A stretch of DNA of 64,000 bases from Bacteroidetes bacterium UBA1935. GTDB lineage: Bacteria > Bacteroidota > Bacteroidia > Chitinophagales > Chitinophagaceae. Position numbers and translations under genes: made by a program. The notes under the pieces are model-generated. The model searched no databases. It was not told the origin of the DNA and worked only from the letters and a program-made list of their open reading frames with translations. Shown here piece after piece: positions 1-7,034 of this stretch. Position 1 is the stretch's first letter; every line of letters starts with the position of its first letter. The stretch covers positions 310,001 through 374,000 of the forward strand of contig DDFF01000008.1 of the NCBI GenBank assembly GCA_002337045.1. Direction: 5' to 3'.

Positions 1-1
1 G

Positions 2-349
2 CTGATACTGATAGTAGAACAGGTACGTATGGTGGGTATACTGAAGGCGCAGGGTATGCCAAACGGGCAGATACAGCGTGTCTTTTTGTATCATGCAGCC
101 ATCATATCGGGTATGGGTATTGTATTGGGCAATATACTTGCATTTGGCATCTGCTGGCTGCAAATAAAAACAGGATTTCTAAAACTTACGGAGGCCAACT
201 ATGCACTCAGGTATGTACCTGTGAAGCTCTACTGGTGGCAGCCTGTGCTTATAAACGGTGCAACCATTATCCTTTGTATACTATGTATGTGGCTGCCATC
301 GTTGTATATTCGCCGTATTCATCCTGCAAGGGTATTACAGTTCAAATAA
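2..349 (+). CDS. FtsX-type ABC transporter permease, C-terminal part
   Basis: The frame is open from the window edge, so only the last 115 residues are visible and the start lies upstream. The segment EQVRMVGILKAQGMP, followed by hydrophobic stretches at about residues 28-54 and 81-103 of the visible part, matches the end of MacB/LolC-E-like permeases. In these a conserved cytoplasmic helix (GILKAxG) precedes the last two membrane spans. The end, IHPARVLQFK, is also typical. LolCE-type proteins extract lipoproteins from the inner membrane, but the exact substrate cannot be read from this fragment. The next gene starts about 20 nt downstream on the same strand and may be co-transcribed. Confidence 0.8.
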   Translation: MILIVEQVRMVGILKAQGMPNGQIQRVFLYHAAIISGMGIVLGNILAFGICWLQIKTGFLKLTEANYALRYVPVKLYWWQPVLINGATIILCILCMWLPSLYIRRIHPARVLQFK

Positions 350-370
350 GATAGCCTGTAAGGTAGTTTG

Positions 371-1309
371 ATGAGCAACAAAGAACAATATAAAAGCATC
401 TGCGAAGCCAATCCGCAAATACCCGTATTTCTGCAATACCGGTGGATGGATGCTGTGTGCACAGATTGGGATGTTGCCATTGCTATGAACGGTGATAAAG
501 TAGCGGGTATATGGCCTTATAACAAAGAGCAGAAGATAGGTGTAAGCATTATACGTACACCAAAACTGACACCATATCAGGGGCCATTTGTTTTGTACCC
601 GCAAGATTTAAAAACCGCTAACAAAGATGGTTTTGAGCACGAAACAATTGCGGCGCTGATAAAACAACTGCCCGATGCCAAAGTTTGGGATGTATCTCTA
701 CTGCCCGGTCTGAAGCAAGTAGGCTTGCTGAAAGCAAATGGTTTTTCCATAAGTACCAGGCAAACATTTCTGATTGATGTGCTGCAGGACGAACAAGCAA
801 TGCTTGGCAATATGAAAGAAAGCCTGCGCAGAAATATAAAAGCAGCCGCTGCAGAGCTGACTATCGCACAGGATAATGAGGCAATAGCTACACTGTTTGA
901 GTATCAGAAACACACACTGAATAAAAAAGACGTAATGCAGGCGCATAGTCTTGCAGATATGCAACGCCTGTTGCAGCTGTGTATTGCCAACAATTGCGGA
1001 GCAATATATACAGCAAAACAGGGCTTGGACATAGTTGCTGTAATATGGAATGTATGGGACGCAAATTGCAGCTACTACTTTATGGGAGCGCAGAAGCCAG
1101 GCAACGATAATTACAAAGCCATGCCTGCCTTGTTATGGCATTGTATAAAAGAGGCTAAAGCGAGGGGCAATACATGCTTTGATATGGAGGGTAGTATGGA
1201 TCAGGGGGTAGAGCGTTTTTTTCGTGGTTTTGGCGGGCAAAGGGAACTTTATCTGACTCCGCAAAAGAATGACTCTCTCATCTGGAAGTTGAAATCACTT
1301 ATCCGTTAA
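371..1309 (+). CDS. GNAT/FemAB-like acyltransferase
   Basis: This protein of about 312 residues resembles the FemAB/BioF2-like branch of the GNAT fold. The middle part holds a run ending ESLRRNIKAA, and the C-terminal half holds AMPALLWHCIKEA followed by FDMEGSMDQGVERFFRGFG. In this family that pattern (xDFxGS...GIxxFKxxFG-like) forms the acceptor end of the second GNAT-like domain. The substrate is not recognisable; relatives act in cell-wall or surface polymer modification. I use the ATG at 371; a TTG codon lies immediately before it. No promoter element is evident, and the gene follows the permease closely. Confidence 0.7.
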   Translation: MSNKEQYKSICEANPQIPVFLQYRWMDAVCTDWDVAIAMNGDKVAGIWPYNKEQKIGVSIIRTPKLTPYQGPFVLYPQDLKTANKDGFEHETIAALIKQLPDAKVWDVSLLPGLKQVGLLKANGFSISTRQTFLIDVLQDEQAMLGNMKESLRRNIKAAAAELTIAQDNEAIATLFEYQKHTLNKKDVMQAHSLADMQRLLQLCIANNCGAIYTAKQGLDIVAVIWNVWDANCSYYFMGAQKPGNDNYKAMPALLWHCIKEAKARGNTCFDMEGSMDQGVERFFRGFGGQRELYLTPQKNDSLIWKLKSLIR

Positions 1310-1365
1310 CCTGCCTGATTCTTCTTAGCCGGTTTACAAAATGTCAATTCTAAGGGTTTTGGTGC

Positions 1366-1392
1366 GACAATTTGTCCCATATTGCAGTATGG
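1366..1392. promoter_or_regulatory. Two adjacent palindromes upstream of the grpE promoter
   Basis: GACAATTTGTC (1366-1376) is an odd-length palindrome. It is followed directly by CCATATTGCAGTATGG (1377-1392), a 16-bp palindrome with one mismatched pair. They lie 16-40 bp upstream of the grpE -7 box, where a repressor or activator could bind. The sequence is not a CIRCE element (TTAGCACTC-N9-GAGTGCTAA). A regulatory role is inferred from position only. Confidence 0.35.
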
Positions 1393-1407
1393 CAGAATAA
1401 TTGAAGG

Positions 1408-1415
1408 TATTTTTG
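1408..1415 (+). promoter_or_regulatory. -7 box TATTTTTG of grpE
   Basis: This is a perfect match to the Bacteroidota -7 consensus TAnnTTTG. It ends 4 nt before the grpE ATG, so the predicted transcript starts at or next to the start codon. Confidence 0.65.
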
Positions 1416-1419
1416 CACA

Positions 1420-2046
1420 ATGTTTTTCAAAAAGAAAAAGCCAATGAGCGAGCAAATGTCTGAAAAAGAGCAGCTAACGAATGAAAACGCCGACAACCTG
1501 TCAGCAGAAATGAATGAAGAAGCACTGGCAGCAAGCCTGAATACCGATGAAAGTGTAAATGGCATGCAGCATCTGGACGATGAAGTGGGTGAGGAGAGCG
1601 AAATGGAGAAGCTGAGAATGGAACTGGAAGAAGCTAAAGATAAATACATACGCCTTGCTGCTGAGTTTGATAACTTCAGGAAGCGTACGGCTAAAGAACG
1701 TATAGAACTGATACAAACAGCAGGTAAGGATGTGATACAGGCTATGTTGGATGTGCTGGATGACAGTGAGCGTGCACAGAAGCAAATGGAATCGTCTGAA
1801 GATATTGCACAGATAAAAGAAGGTGTGCAACTGGTATTCAGCAAGCTGCAATCTACCCTGCAACATAGGGGATTGAAGAAAATGGAAGCAAAAAATCAGG
1901 CTTTTGATGCAGACCTGCACGAGGCTATAACAGAAATACCTGCACCAACAGAAGATATGGTTGGCAAAGTGATAGATGAGGTGCAGCCGGGGTATTACCT
2001 CAACGATAAGTTGATTCGCTTTGCGAAAGTGGTGGTAGGAAAATAA
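1420..2046 (+). CDS. grpE: Nucleotide exchange factor GrpE
   Basis: GrpE releases ADP from DnaK and works with DnaJ in the cytoplasmic Hsp70 cycle. The 208-residue protein has a charged, low-complexity N-terminus. A long helical/coiled region follows (around residues 65-115, with EFDNFRKRTAKE). The C-terminal beta domain ends GKVIDEVQPGYYLNDKLIRF, the family signature. Length is normal for GrpE. The ATG at 1420 is the first one after the promoter box. dnaJ follows 71 nt downstream; dnaK is not in the window, which is usual where grpE-dnaJ form their own unit. Confidence 0.97.
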   Translation: MFFKKKKPMSEQMSEKEQLTNENADNLSAEMNEEALAASLNTDESVNGMQHLDDEVGEESEMEKLRMELEEAKDKYIRLAAEFDNFRKRTAKERIELIQTAGKDVIQAMLDVLDDSERAQKQMESSEDIAQIKEGVQLVFSKLQSTLQHRGLKKMEAKNQAFDADLHEAITEIPAPTEDMVGKVIDEVQPGYYLNDKLIRFAKVVVGK

Positions 2047-2117
2047 TTGCTGAGGAAACAGGTAGTCAGGAATAAACGCTGATTGCCCCTCCTGATTACA
2101 AACGACTAACAAAGACA

Positions 2118-3296
2118 ATGGCAAAAAGAGATTATTACGAGGTATTGAACGTATCAAAATCTGCAAGCGCAGATGAGATAAAGAAATCGTATCGGAAGAT
2201 AGCGATGCAATACCACCCTGACCGTAACCCGGGAGATAAGGCAGCAGAAGAAAAGTTTAAAGAAGCAGCAGAGGCTTATGATGTATTGAGCAATCCGGAC
2301 AAGAAAGCACAGTACGACCGTTTTGGCCATGCAGGTATGGGTGGCGCTGCAAGCGGTGGCTATGGTGGCGGACCGGGTGGTATGCGCATGGAAGACATCT
2401 TCCAGAACTTCGGCGATATTTTTGGTGACGATATGTTTGGCAGTTTCTTTGGCGGCGGTGGCGGCCAAAGGGGCGGCGGACGCAGGCAGGGTACACGTGG
2501 TGCCAACCTGCGTGTGAAGCTGAAGATGAACTTTGCTGAAATAGCAAATGGTGCCAACAAGAAGATAAAGGTTAAGAAATACGTATCGTGCAATACCTGT
2601 AGCGGTAGTGGTGCAAAAGATAAGAATGCAGTGCAAACCTGTGGTAGCTGTGGTGGTAGCGGGCAAGTGCGCAAAGTAACGCAGACCTTCCTTGGGCAGA
2701 TGCAAACAGTAACTACATGCCCTACCTGTAATGGTGAGGGTACGCAGATAACATCTAAATGCGGAAGCTGTAAAGGCGAAGGCCGTGTATATGGCGAAGA
2801 AACAATCAGTCTGGATATACCTGCAGGTGTGCAGGATGGTATGCAGCTGAGCATGGGCGGTGCCGGTAATGCCGGTGAGCGCGGTGGTCCTAATGGCGAT
2901 TTGCTGATACTGATAGAAGAAGAAAAACACCCGCACCTGAAGCGCAATGAACTGGACGTGATTTATCATTTACATCTGTCATTCCCTGAGGTGGTATTGG
3001 GTACACAGGTAGAGGTGCCAACTATAGATGGTAAGGCAAAAATCAAAATACCTGCTGGTACACAAAGCGGTAAGATATTCAGGCTGAAAGGCAAGGGATT
3101 CCCTGCGTTCCAGTCTTACGAAAAAGGGGACCAACTGGTAGAAGTAAATGCATGGTCGCCACAACACCTGACGGATGAAGAACGCAAGATACTAGAGAAG
3201 TTGAAGGACTCGAACAACTTTCAACCCGGTCCTGATGCAGATAAGATGAAGGAGGACCGCAGTTTTTTCGATAAAATAAAAGACGCGTTCAGCTAA
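2118..3296 (+). CDS. dnaJ: Chaperone protein DnaJ
   Basis: DnaJ is an Hsp40 co-chaperone that stimulates DnaK ATPase and binds unfolded clients. The J domain spans about residues 1-70 with the HPD motif at 33-35. A Gly/Phe-rich linker follows at about 75-125. The zinc-binding centre has four repeats (CNTCSGSG, CGSCGGSG, CPTCNGEG, CGSCKGEG). The C-terminal client-binding domains reach residue 392. All parts of a type I DnaJ are present. It follows grpE on the same strand and ends in a strong hairpin terminator. Confidence 0.98.
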   Translation: MAKRDYYEVLNVSKSASADEIKKSYRKIAMQYHPDRNPGDKAAEEKFKEAAEAYDVLSNPDKKAQYDRFGHAGMGGAASGGYGGGPGGMRMEDIFQNFGDIFGDDMFGSFFGGGGGQRGGGRRQGTRGANLRVKLKMNFAEIANGANKKIKVKKYVSCNTCSGSGAKDKNAVQTCGSCGGSGQVRKVTQTFLGQMQTVTTCPTCNGEGTQITSKCGSCKGEGRVYGEETISLDIPAGVQDGMQLSMGGAGNAGERGGPNGDLLILIEEEKHPHLKRNELDVIYHLHLSFPEVVLGTQVEVPTIDGKAKIKIPAGTQSGKIFRLKGKGFPAFQSYEKGDQLVEVNAWSPQHLTDEERKILEKLKDSNNFQPGPDADKMKEDRSFFDKIKDAFS

Positions 3297-3305
3297 TAAA
3301 TATTG

Positions 3306-3329
3306 AAGGGGCTATTAAGCCCCTTTTTT
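3306..3329 (+). terminator. Intrinsic terminator after dnaJ
   Basis: AAGGGGCT and AGCCCCTT form an 8-bp stem with a 4-nt loop, followed by a run of T on the plus strand. The T-run overlaps the stop codon of the convergent MBL gene. Confidence 0.85.
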
Positions 3330-4240
3330 AATATGCTTTGCCCTGTATGGCTATGTTGTAGTGTTGGTTACGAATGCTGTCTTGTGTGGGCTTGCTCCAT
3401 AGCATTGGGTTGGTGTGGTTGATGTGTATGAACTGGATTTTGCTTTTCACATCATCTGGCTGATTGCTGAACACGCTCATAGTTTCTTTTACAAATGGAT
3501 GCGGTATTTCATCCTTCCGCCTGCCTGGTAGTTCTGCATCGCTCAGGAATGTGGCATCCAGAAAAGCATAGTCTGCTTTCTTTACTTCTATGATTATGTC
3601 CTTATTCCACTTTTGCCATTTATCTATATCAGGTATAAAGAGATAGCTCTTTGCAGTGGTATTGATTCGGTATCCCACAGTTTCAGAATATTCATCGCGA
3701 TGTGGAACAATGAATGGTGTAATGCTGATGCCGCTTACTGGTATCACATTCGCCTCATTACTCAATGGATTGATAATGATGTTGTGCAATGATACAAGCT
3801 GGCTCCACGGGCCGTTTGTTTCCAGATATGCTTTCATTTTGGGCATGGCATACACTTGTACCTCTTTTGCGCCCATCACCTCTCGCCCCAGTTGCATAAG
3901 CCCTGTGTAGTGCCCTATGTGGGCATGTGTCAGGAAGATACCATCCGGCAGATAACTATACTTGCCTTTGGTAAGTGTTTTGAAGAGTTGTAGTTGTTCC
4001 CTTACATCCGGTGTAGCCTCAAACAACCACCATTTGTGGCTTTGAGAATCTACCAATGCAAGGCTTACGATGTGCTGCCTATTGCCAGTATTCTTCCAAG
4101 CTTTTTCGCAGCACTGTTTTTTTACAGCCCAGATGCGGGTAGCCGCCATCCTGTACTGTGCCCAGTACAATAATGTATGCGCTTTGTGCATTGGCAGACA
4201 TTGTGAGTGCTAAAAACAGTATGAACAGAAACAGACGCAT
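3328..4240 (-). pseudogene. MBL-fold metallo-hydrolase (PqqB-like), frameshifted
   Basis: Two minus-strand frames together make one exported metallo-beta-lactamase-fold protein of about 300 residues. The first starts at the ATG at 4240 with a signal peptide (MRLFLFILFLALTMSANAQS). It then reads VLGTVQDGGYPHLGCKK, the N-terminal signature of PqqB-like hydrolases. A run of seven A (4117-4123) then throws it out of frame, to stop after about 53 residues. The downstream frame continues with KKQCCEKAW, exactly what the family has next, and includes the metal motif THAHIGHYTG and later HINHTNP. Removing one A restores a continuous protein. This may be a true mutation, slippage-dependent expression or a sequencing error. 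The substrate is unknown. The 3' end is convergent with dnaJ. Confidence 0.8.
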
Positions 4241-4272
4241 GTATGTAAGATAAAAAAGGGTGGGAAATAGTT

Positions 4273-4623
4273 TTATGCCATGGTCTTTATGTGTTTGTTT
4301 TTCTTGGCGGTTTGTATTCCCCAGTCTGACAACGCTTGTAGTATTGGTATAAGTGTCTTGCCAAACTCTGTCAGCTGATATTCTACTACTAATGGTGGTT
4401 TTGTTGTATAAACTTCTCTTGTTACTAGCCCATCTGCTTCTAATTCTTTTAGTTGCAGGCTTAGTGTGCGTTCTGTTATCACGGAGATTTCCTTTCGCAG
4501 TTCATTGTAGCGCTTCTTTTCTTTTGACAAATGAATAAGGATAACTGCCTTCCATTTGCCACCAATATATTTCATGGTCAGGCTGGTAGAACATGGGTAT
4601 TTCTTGTCGTCTATACAATACAT
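4273..4623 (-). CDS. HxlR-family winged-helix transcriptional regulator
   Basis: This 116-residue protein has the HxlR layout: a Cys near the N-terminus (residue 11), then the winged helix with YIGGKWKAVILIHL, RYNELRKEI and TLSLQLKELEADGLV, and a C-terminal dimerisation helix. HxlR proteins often sense electrophiles or quinones through such a Cys and control an adjacent reductase gene. Here it is divergent from a nitroreductase gene, so it probably controls that gene and itself from the 87-bp shared intergenic region, which carries inverted repeats. Confidence 0.9.
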   Translation of the reverse strand: MYCIDDKKYPCSTSLTMKYIGGKWKAVILIHLSKEKKRYNELRKEISVITERTLSLQLKELEADGLVTREVYTTKPPLVVEYQLTEFGKTLIPILQALSDWGIQTAKKNKHIKTMA

Positions 4624-4628
4624 TTTAT

Positions 4629-4698
4629 ACTATCACTTTTGACCGTTATTGTAAAGGTATTATACTATACTTATGTTTGCAACTATAAAAATGATAGT
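4629..4698. promoter_or_regulatory. Inverted repeat in the HxlR/nitroreductase intergenic region
   Basis: ACTATCACTTTT (4629-4640) and AAAAATGATAGT (4687-4698) are inverted copies with one mismatch. They flank the nitroreductase -7 box TATGTTTG (4672-4679). A related TATACTATAC lies between them. The arrangement fits a dimeric repressor such as the adjacent HxlR protein; binding itself is inferred. Confidence 0.45.
4672..4679 (+). promoter_or_regulatory. -7 box TATGTTTG of the nitroreductase gene
   Basis: This matches TAnnTTTG 31 nt upstream of the ATG and lies between the arms of the inverted repeat. Confidence 0.5.
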
Positions 4699-4710
4699 TA
4701 AAATAATCGT

Positions 4711-5310
4711 ATGGAATTTTTAGAGATTGCCAATAGCAGGTATACCACAAAGAAGTATGACAGAGAAACAAAGCTTACAGATGAAACTATAGAAAAACTA
4801 AAGGAAATCCTCAGGTTGAGCCCGTCATCAATCAATAGCCAACCTTGGAAGTTCGTGTTTGTTTCGGATGAGCAAGTAAAGTCGCAGCTAGCAGAAGCGT
4901 CTTATTTCAATAAAAATAAAATAAACGAGGCAAGCCACCTGATAGTATTCAATGTGATAGATGATATTGAACAGTTTGAGGCACATATACAGGCGCATCT
5001 GCCTGAAGGTTCTGTAGCTTACTACAATACATTTATAAAGTCATTGCCCGAGTCTGAGATAAAAAGCTGGTTAGCGCATCAGGTATATCTATCGCTTGGA
5101 TATTTTCTAAGTGCCTGTGCAGTAATGGGTGTAGATTCCAGCCCAATGGAAGGAATAGAAAATGAAAAGTATACCCGAATACTGAGTCTGAGTGGTTATA
5201 AAACGCTATTTGCAGTTGCAATTGGAAGAAGGGATACAACAGATGCAAATCAACCTGTGTTGAAGCCTAAGTCCAGATTGGCACTTGACAAGGTAGTAGT
5301 TTCAATATAG
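4711..5310 (+). CDS. Nitroreductase-family NAD(P)H-dependent oxidoreductase
   Basis: This 199-residue FMN-type nitroreductase resembles NfsB/YodC-like enzymes that reduce nitro-aromatics and quinones with NAD(P)H. The N-terminal FMN-binding pattern is present (ANSRYTTKKYD near the start, then LRLSPSSINSQPWKFVFV at about residues 31-48). The later VYLSLGYFLSACAVMGVDSSPMEG segment is characteristic of the family. It is divergent from the HxlR regulator, a common pairing for electrophile or quinone stress. A perfect-stem terminator follows. Confidence 0.92.
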   Translation: MEFLEIANSRYTTKKYDRETKLTDETIEKLKEILRLSPSSINSQPWKFVFVSDEQVKSQLAEASYFNKNKINEASHLIVFNVIDDIEQFEAHIQAHLPEGSVAYYNTFIKSLPESEIKSWLAHQVYLSLGYFLSACAVMGVDSSPMEGIENEKYTRILSLSGYKTLFAVAIGRRDTTDANQPVLKPKSRLALDKVVVSI

Positions 5311-5322
5311 TATTAGTGGAAT

Positions 5323-5354
5323 AAAAAAGGCTTCAGATATCTGAAGCCTTTTTT
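5323..5354. terminator. Bidirectional intrinsic terminator
   Basis: This is a perfect 32-bp palindrome: a run of A, GGCTTCAGAT, its complement, and a run of T. It serves the nitroreductase gene on the plus strand and the tRNA gene on the minus strand. Confidence 0.9.
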
Positions 5355-5360
5355 GTGTTG

Positions 5361-5434
5361 TGGTCCCACTAGGACTTGAACCTAGGACCCCCTGATTATG
5401 AGTCAGGTGCTCTAACCAACTGAGCTATAGGACC
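5361..5434 (-). tRNA. tRNA with anticodon CAT (Met, or Ile2)
   Basis: The minus strand folds as a complete cloverleaf. The acceptor stem is GGTCCTA paired with TGGGACC, with discriminator A. The D arm is GCTC/GAGC. The anticodon stem CCTGA/TCAGG holds loop CTCATAA. The T arm is CTAGG/CCTAG with TTCAAGT. The 3' CCA is not encoded. A CAT anticodon means elongator Met, or Ile2 if C34 becomes lysidine. The initiator is unlikely because acceptor pair 1-72 is G-C. I cannot settle Met against Ile2 by eye. Confidence 0.93.
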
Positions 5435-5459
5435 CATGGCGTATTGCCAAAATGGATTG

Positions 5460-5467
5460 CAAATGTA
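5460..5467 (-). promoter_or_regulatory. -7 box TACATTTG of the tRNA gene
   Basis: The minus strand reads TACATTTG 25 nt upstream of the mature tRNA 5' end, which fits a short precursor leader. Confidence 0.55.
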
Positions 5468-5507
5468 ATGGACTTTCTCGAAAAATGAAAAATCTTCTTT
5501 ACAACTT

Positions 5508-5515
5508 TATTTTTG
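5508..5515 (+). promoter_or_regulatory. -7 box TATTTTTG of the HAD gene
   Basis: This perfect TAnnTTTG match ends 4 nt before the ATG at 5520 and predicts a leaderless transcript. Confidence 0.65.
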
Positions 5516-5519
5516 TAAA

Positions 5520-6149
5520 ATGATAGAAGGAGTAAAGCACATATTATTCGATCTGGGTGGGGTATTGCTAAACATAGACTATAAGCTTACAGAAAAGGCT
5601 TTCATAGATTTAGGTATTACAGATTTTCCGCAACGCTATAGTCAGCTGAGCCAGACGCCTGTTTTCGATGATTTTGAAACCGGTAAGATAGATACAGCTG
5701 AATTTATAGCGCAAATGCAGGCAATGGCAGGTATGCCGCTTACAGCACAGCAAATAACAGATGCATGGAATGCCATGCTGCTCGATTTTCCGCTACGCAG
5801 GTTGCAGATACTGCAACAGTTGAGGTTATATTACGATTTGTTGTTGCTGAGCAATACGAATGCCATACACGAGGCTGCCTTCAACGATATATTGTACAAG
5901 GCGCATGGTATGCCTACGTTGGGTGTGTTTTTCGACAAGGTCTACTTATCTCACCGTATAGGAATGCGCAAGCCCAACACGGAGGTTTTCCGTCACATAC
6001 TGGATGAAAACGGGCTGAATGCGACAGATACGTTGTTTATTGACGATAGCCCGCAGCATATAGAAGGGGCCAAGTCGGTAGGTATCCGTACTATATATCT
6101 GGAAAAAGGGATGACGATTGAGGATAATATATTCCTGCCCAAAAAATAA
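5520..6149 (+). CDS. HAD-superfamily phosphatase (subfamily IA)
   Basis: The 209-residue protein carries the HAD motifs in order. The nucleophile motif is LFDLGGVLLNID near residues 9-20; the usual DxDG position reads DLGG. Motif II is LLLSNTN, the motif III lysine is in HRIGMRKPN, and motif IV is LFIDDSPQHIEGA. It resembles YihX/YjjG-like sugar-phosphate or nucleotide phosphatases; the substrate cannot be told. It begins at the first ATG after the promoter box and is convergent with the small DUF4834-like gene, with an 8-nt gap. Confidence 0.9.
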   Translation: MIEGVKHILFDLGGVLLNIDYKLTEKAFIDLGITDFPQRYSQLSQTPVFDDFETGKIDTAEFIAQMQAMAGMPLTAQQITDAWNAMLLDFPLRRLQILQQLRLYYDLLLLSNTNAIHEAAFNDILYKAHGMPTLGVFFDKVYLSHRIGMRKPNTEVFRHILDENGLNATDTLFIDDSPQHIEGAKSVGIRTIYLEKGMTIEDNIFLPKK

Positions 6150-6157
6150 GGCTGGGA

Positions 6158-6388
6158 TTATTTTACCTCTTCATAGTCTATATAATCGCCGTCGATGTTC
6201 TTTTTAGGGGCAGCCTGTGGCTGAGAAGCCGCCTGCTGTCTGCGTTGCATCTCTTCCATTTGCTGTTGCATCTGCATCATCCTTTCCTGCGCCACCTTGG
6301 TCATTGTCATTACCGGGAATAAGAATCGGAAGACAAACCTCACAATCATTGTAAGGACGATAGACCAGATAATTATCTTAAGTATCAT
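6158..6388 (-). CDS. Small DUF4834-like membrane protein
   Basis: This 76-residue protein starts at the ATG at 6388. One membrane segment (IIIWSIVLTMIVRFVFRFLF, about residues 5-24) is followed by a Met/Gln-rich helical stretch (QQQMEEMQRRQQ) and the end NIDGDYIDYEEVK. That architecture is typical of DUF4834 proteins of Bacteroidota, of unknown function. The frame is open much further upstream, but that extension lies antisense to rimP and before the promoter box, so the short start is preferred. Confidence 0.8.
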   Translation of the reverse strand: MILKIIIWSIVLTMIVRFVFRFLFPVMTMTKVAQERMMQMQQQMEEMQRRQQAASQPQAAPKKNIDGDYIDYEEVK

Positions 6389-6396
6389 AAGGATAC

Positions 6397-6404
6397 CAAA
6401 GGTA
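6397..6404 (-). promoter_or_regulatory. -7 box TACCTTTG of the DUF4834-like gene
   Basis: The minus strand reads TACCTTTG 8 nt before the ATG, so the leader would be only a few nucleotides. It supports the start at 6388. Confidence 0.5.
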
Positions 6405-6484
6405 CAAAAACCATGTTCATAGCCCGTTAATGAAAATATAATTGTATCTGTTGGCAGTTTTTTGGCTGAAAACGGAAAATCACT

Positions 6485-6492
6485 TACATTTG
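6485..6492 (+). promoter_or_regulatory. -7 box TACATTTG of the rimP-nusA-infB operon
   Basis: This matches TAnnTTTG 53 nt upstream of the rimP ATG. The terminator-like hairpin at 6513-6541 lies between it and the gene. Confidence 0.6.
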
Positions 6493-6512
6493 CAATGGAT
6501 TTAATTCGAAAG

Positions 6513-6541
6513 AAGGGGACATAATAGTCCCCTTGTTTTTT
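6513..6541 (+). terminator. Intrinsic terminator (putative attenuator) in the rimP leader
   Basis: AAGGGGAC and GTCCCCTT pair perfectly over 8 bp around a 6-nt loop. A G and six T follow, ending 4 nt before the rimP ATG. It is oriented for plus-strand transcription and lies downstream of the operon's own -7 box, so it would stop transcripts before rimP-nusA-infB. Autoregulation of this operon by NusA through leader terminators is known in E. coli; its use here is inference. Confidence 0.7.
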
Positions 6542-6545
6542 ACCC

Positions 6546-7001
6546 ATGAGTGACGTATTAGAAAAAATAAAGTTATTAACCGAGCCACTTTTAGAAGGCA
6601 CGGATATGTTTATTGTTAATGTTAAGATTAAGCCCACTAACAATATTAAACTGTATCTGGATGCTGATGGTGGCCTGTCTGTAGGTAAAAGTGCAGAGAT
6701 AAACAGGAAGCTGTATAAGCTGATAGAAGCAGAAGCTATGTTTCCCGACGGAGATTTCTCGCTGGAGGTTTCAAGCCCGGGTGTAGATGAACCGCTGCTG
6801 TCTGACAGGCAATACAAAAAGAACATCGGCCGTACCGTACTGATAACGCCTGCTGAAGGGAAAGACATCCTAGGCCTGCTGAAAGAAGTACAGGAAGACA
6901 AGCTGGTGCTGGAAGTAAAAGTGCCTAAGAAGAAAGAAACAACCATGGTAGAAGTACCATTGGCAGATATCAAAAAAACCGTAGTACAAATTACATTTTA
7001 A
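6546..7001 (+). CDS. rimP: Ribosome maturation factor RimP
   Basis: RimP helps assemble the 30S subunit. The 151-residue protein shows the family pattern: an N-terminal alpha/beta domain with LYLDADGGLSVGKSAEINR and DFSLEVSSPGVDEPL, then an SH3-like C-terminal domain. It heads the conserved rimP-nusA-infB operon; nusA follows within about 33 nt. The ATG lies directly after the leader terminator hairpin. Confidence 0.96.
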   Translation: MSDVLEKIKLLTEPLLEGTDMFIVNVKIKPTNNIKLYLDADGGLSVGKSAEINRKLYKLIEAEAMFPDGDFSLEVSSPGVDEPLLSDRQYKKNIGRTVLITPAEGKDILGLLKEVQEDKLVLEVKVPKKKETTMVEVPLADIKKTVVQITF

Positions 7002-7034
7002 TAACAACGCCCGAGAGGGCAAAAAGTGACAATA

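Noticed and set aside
5361..5434. tRNA as an integration (att) site
   Set aside because: No integrase, no duplicated tRNA 3' end and no mobile genes nearby.
6495..6524. Short leader peptide (ATG to TAA, 9 codons) overlapping the rimP leader hairpin
   Set aside because: The ATG begins 2 nt after the -7 box and probably lies just upstream of the transcription start. No regulatory amino-acid run is present.
6389..6973. Long open extension of the DUF4834-like gene antisense to rimP
   Set aside because: It is Ser-rich low-complexity sequence mirrored from rimP codons, and it lies upstream of the -7 box that fits the short start.
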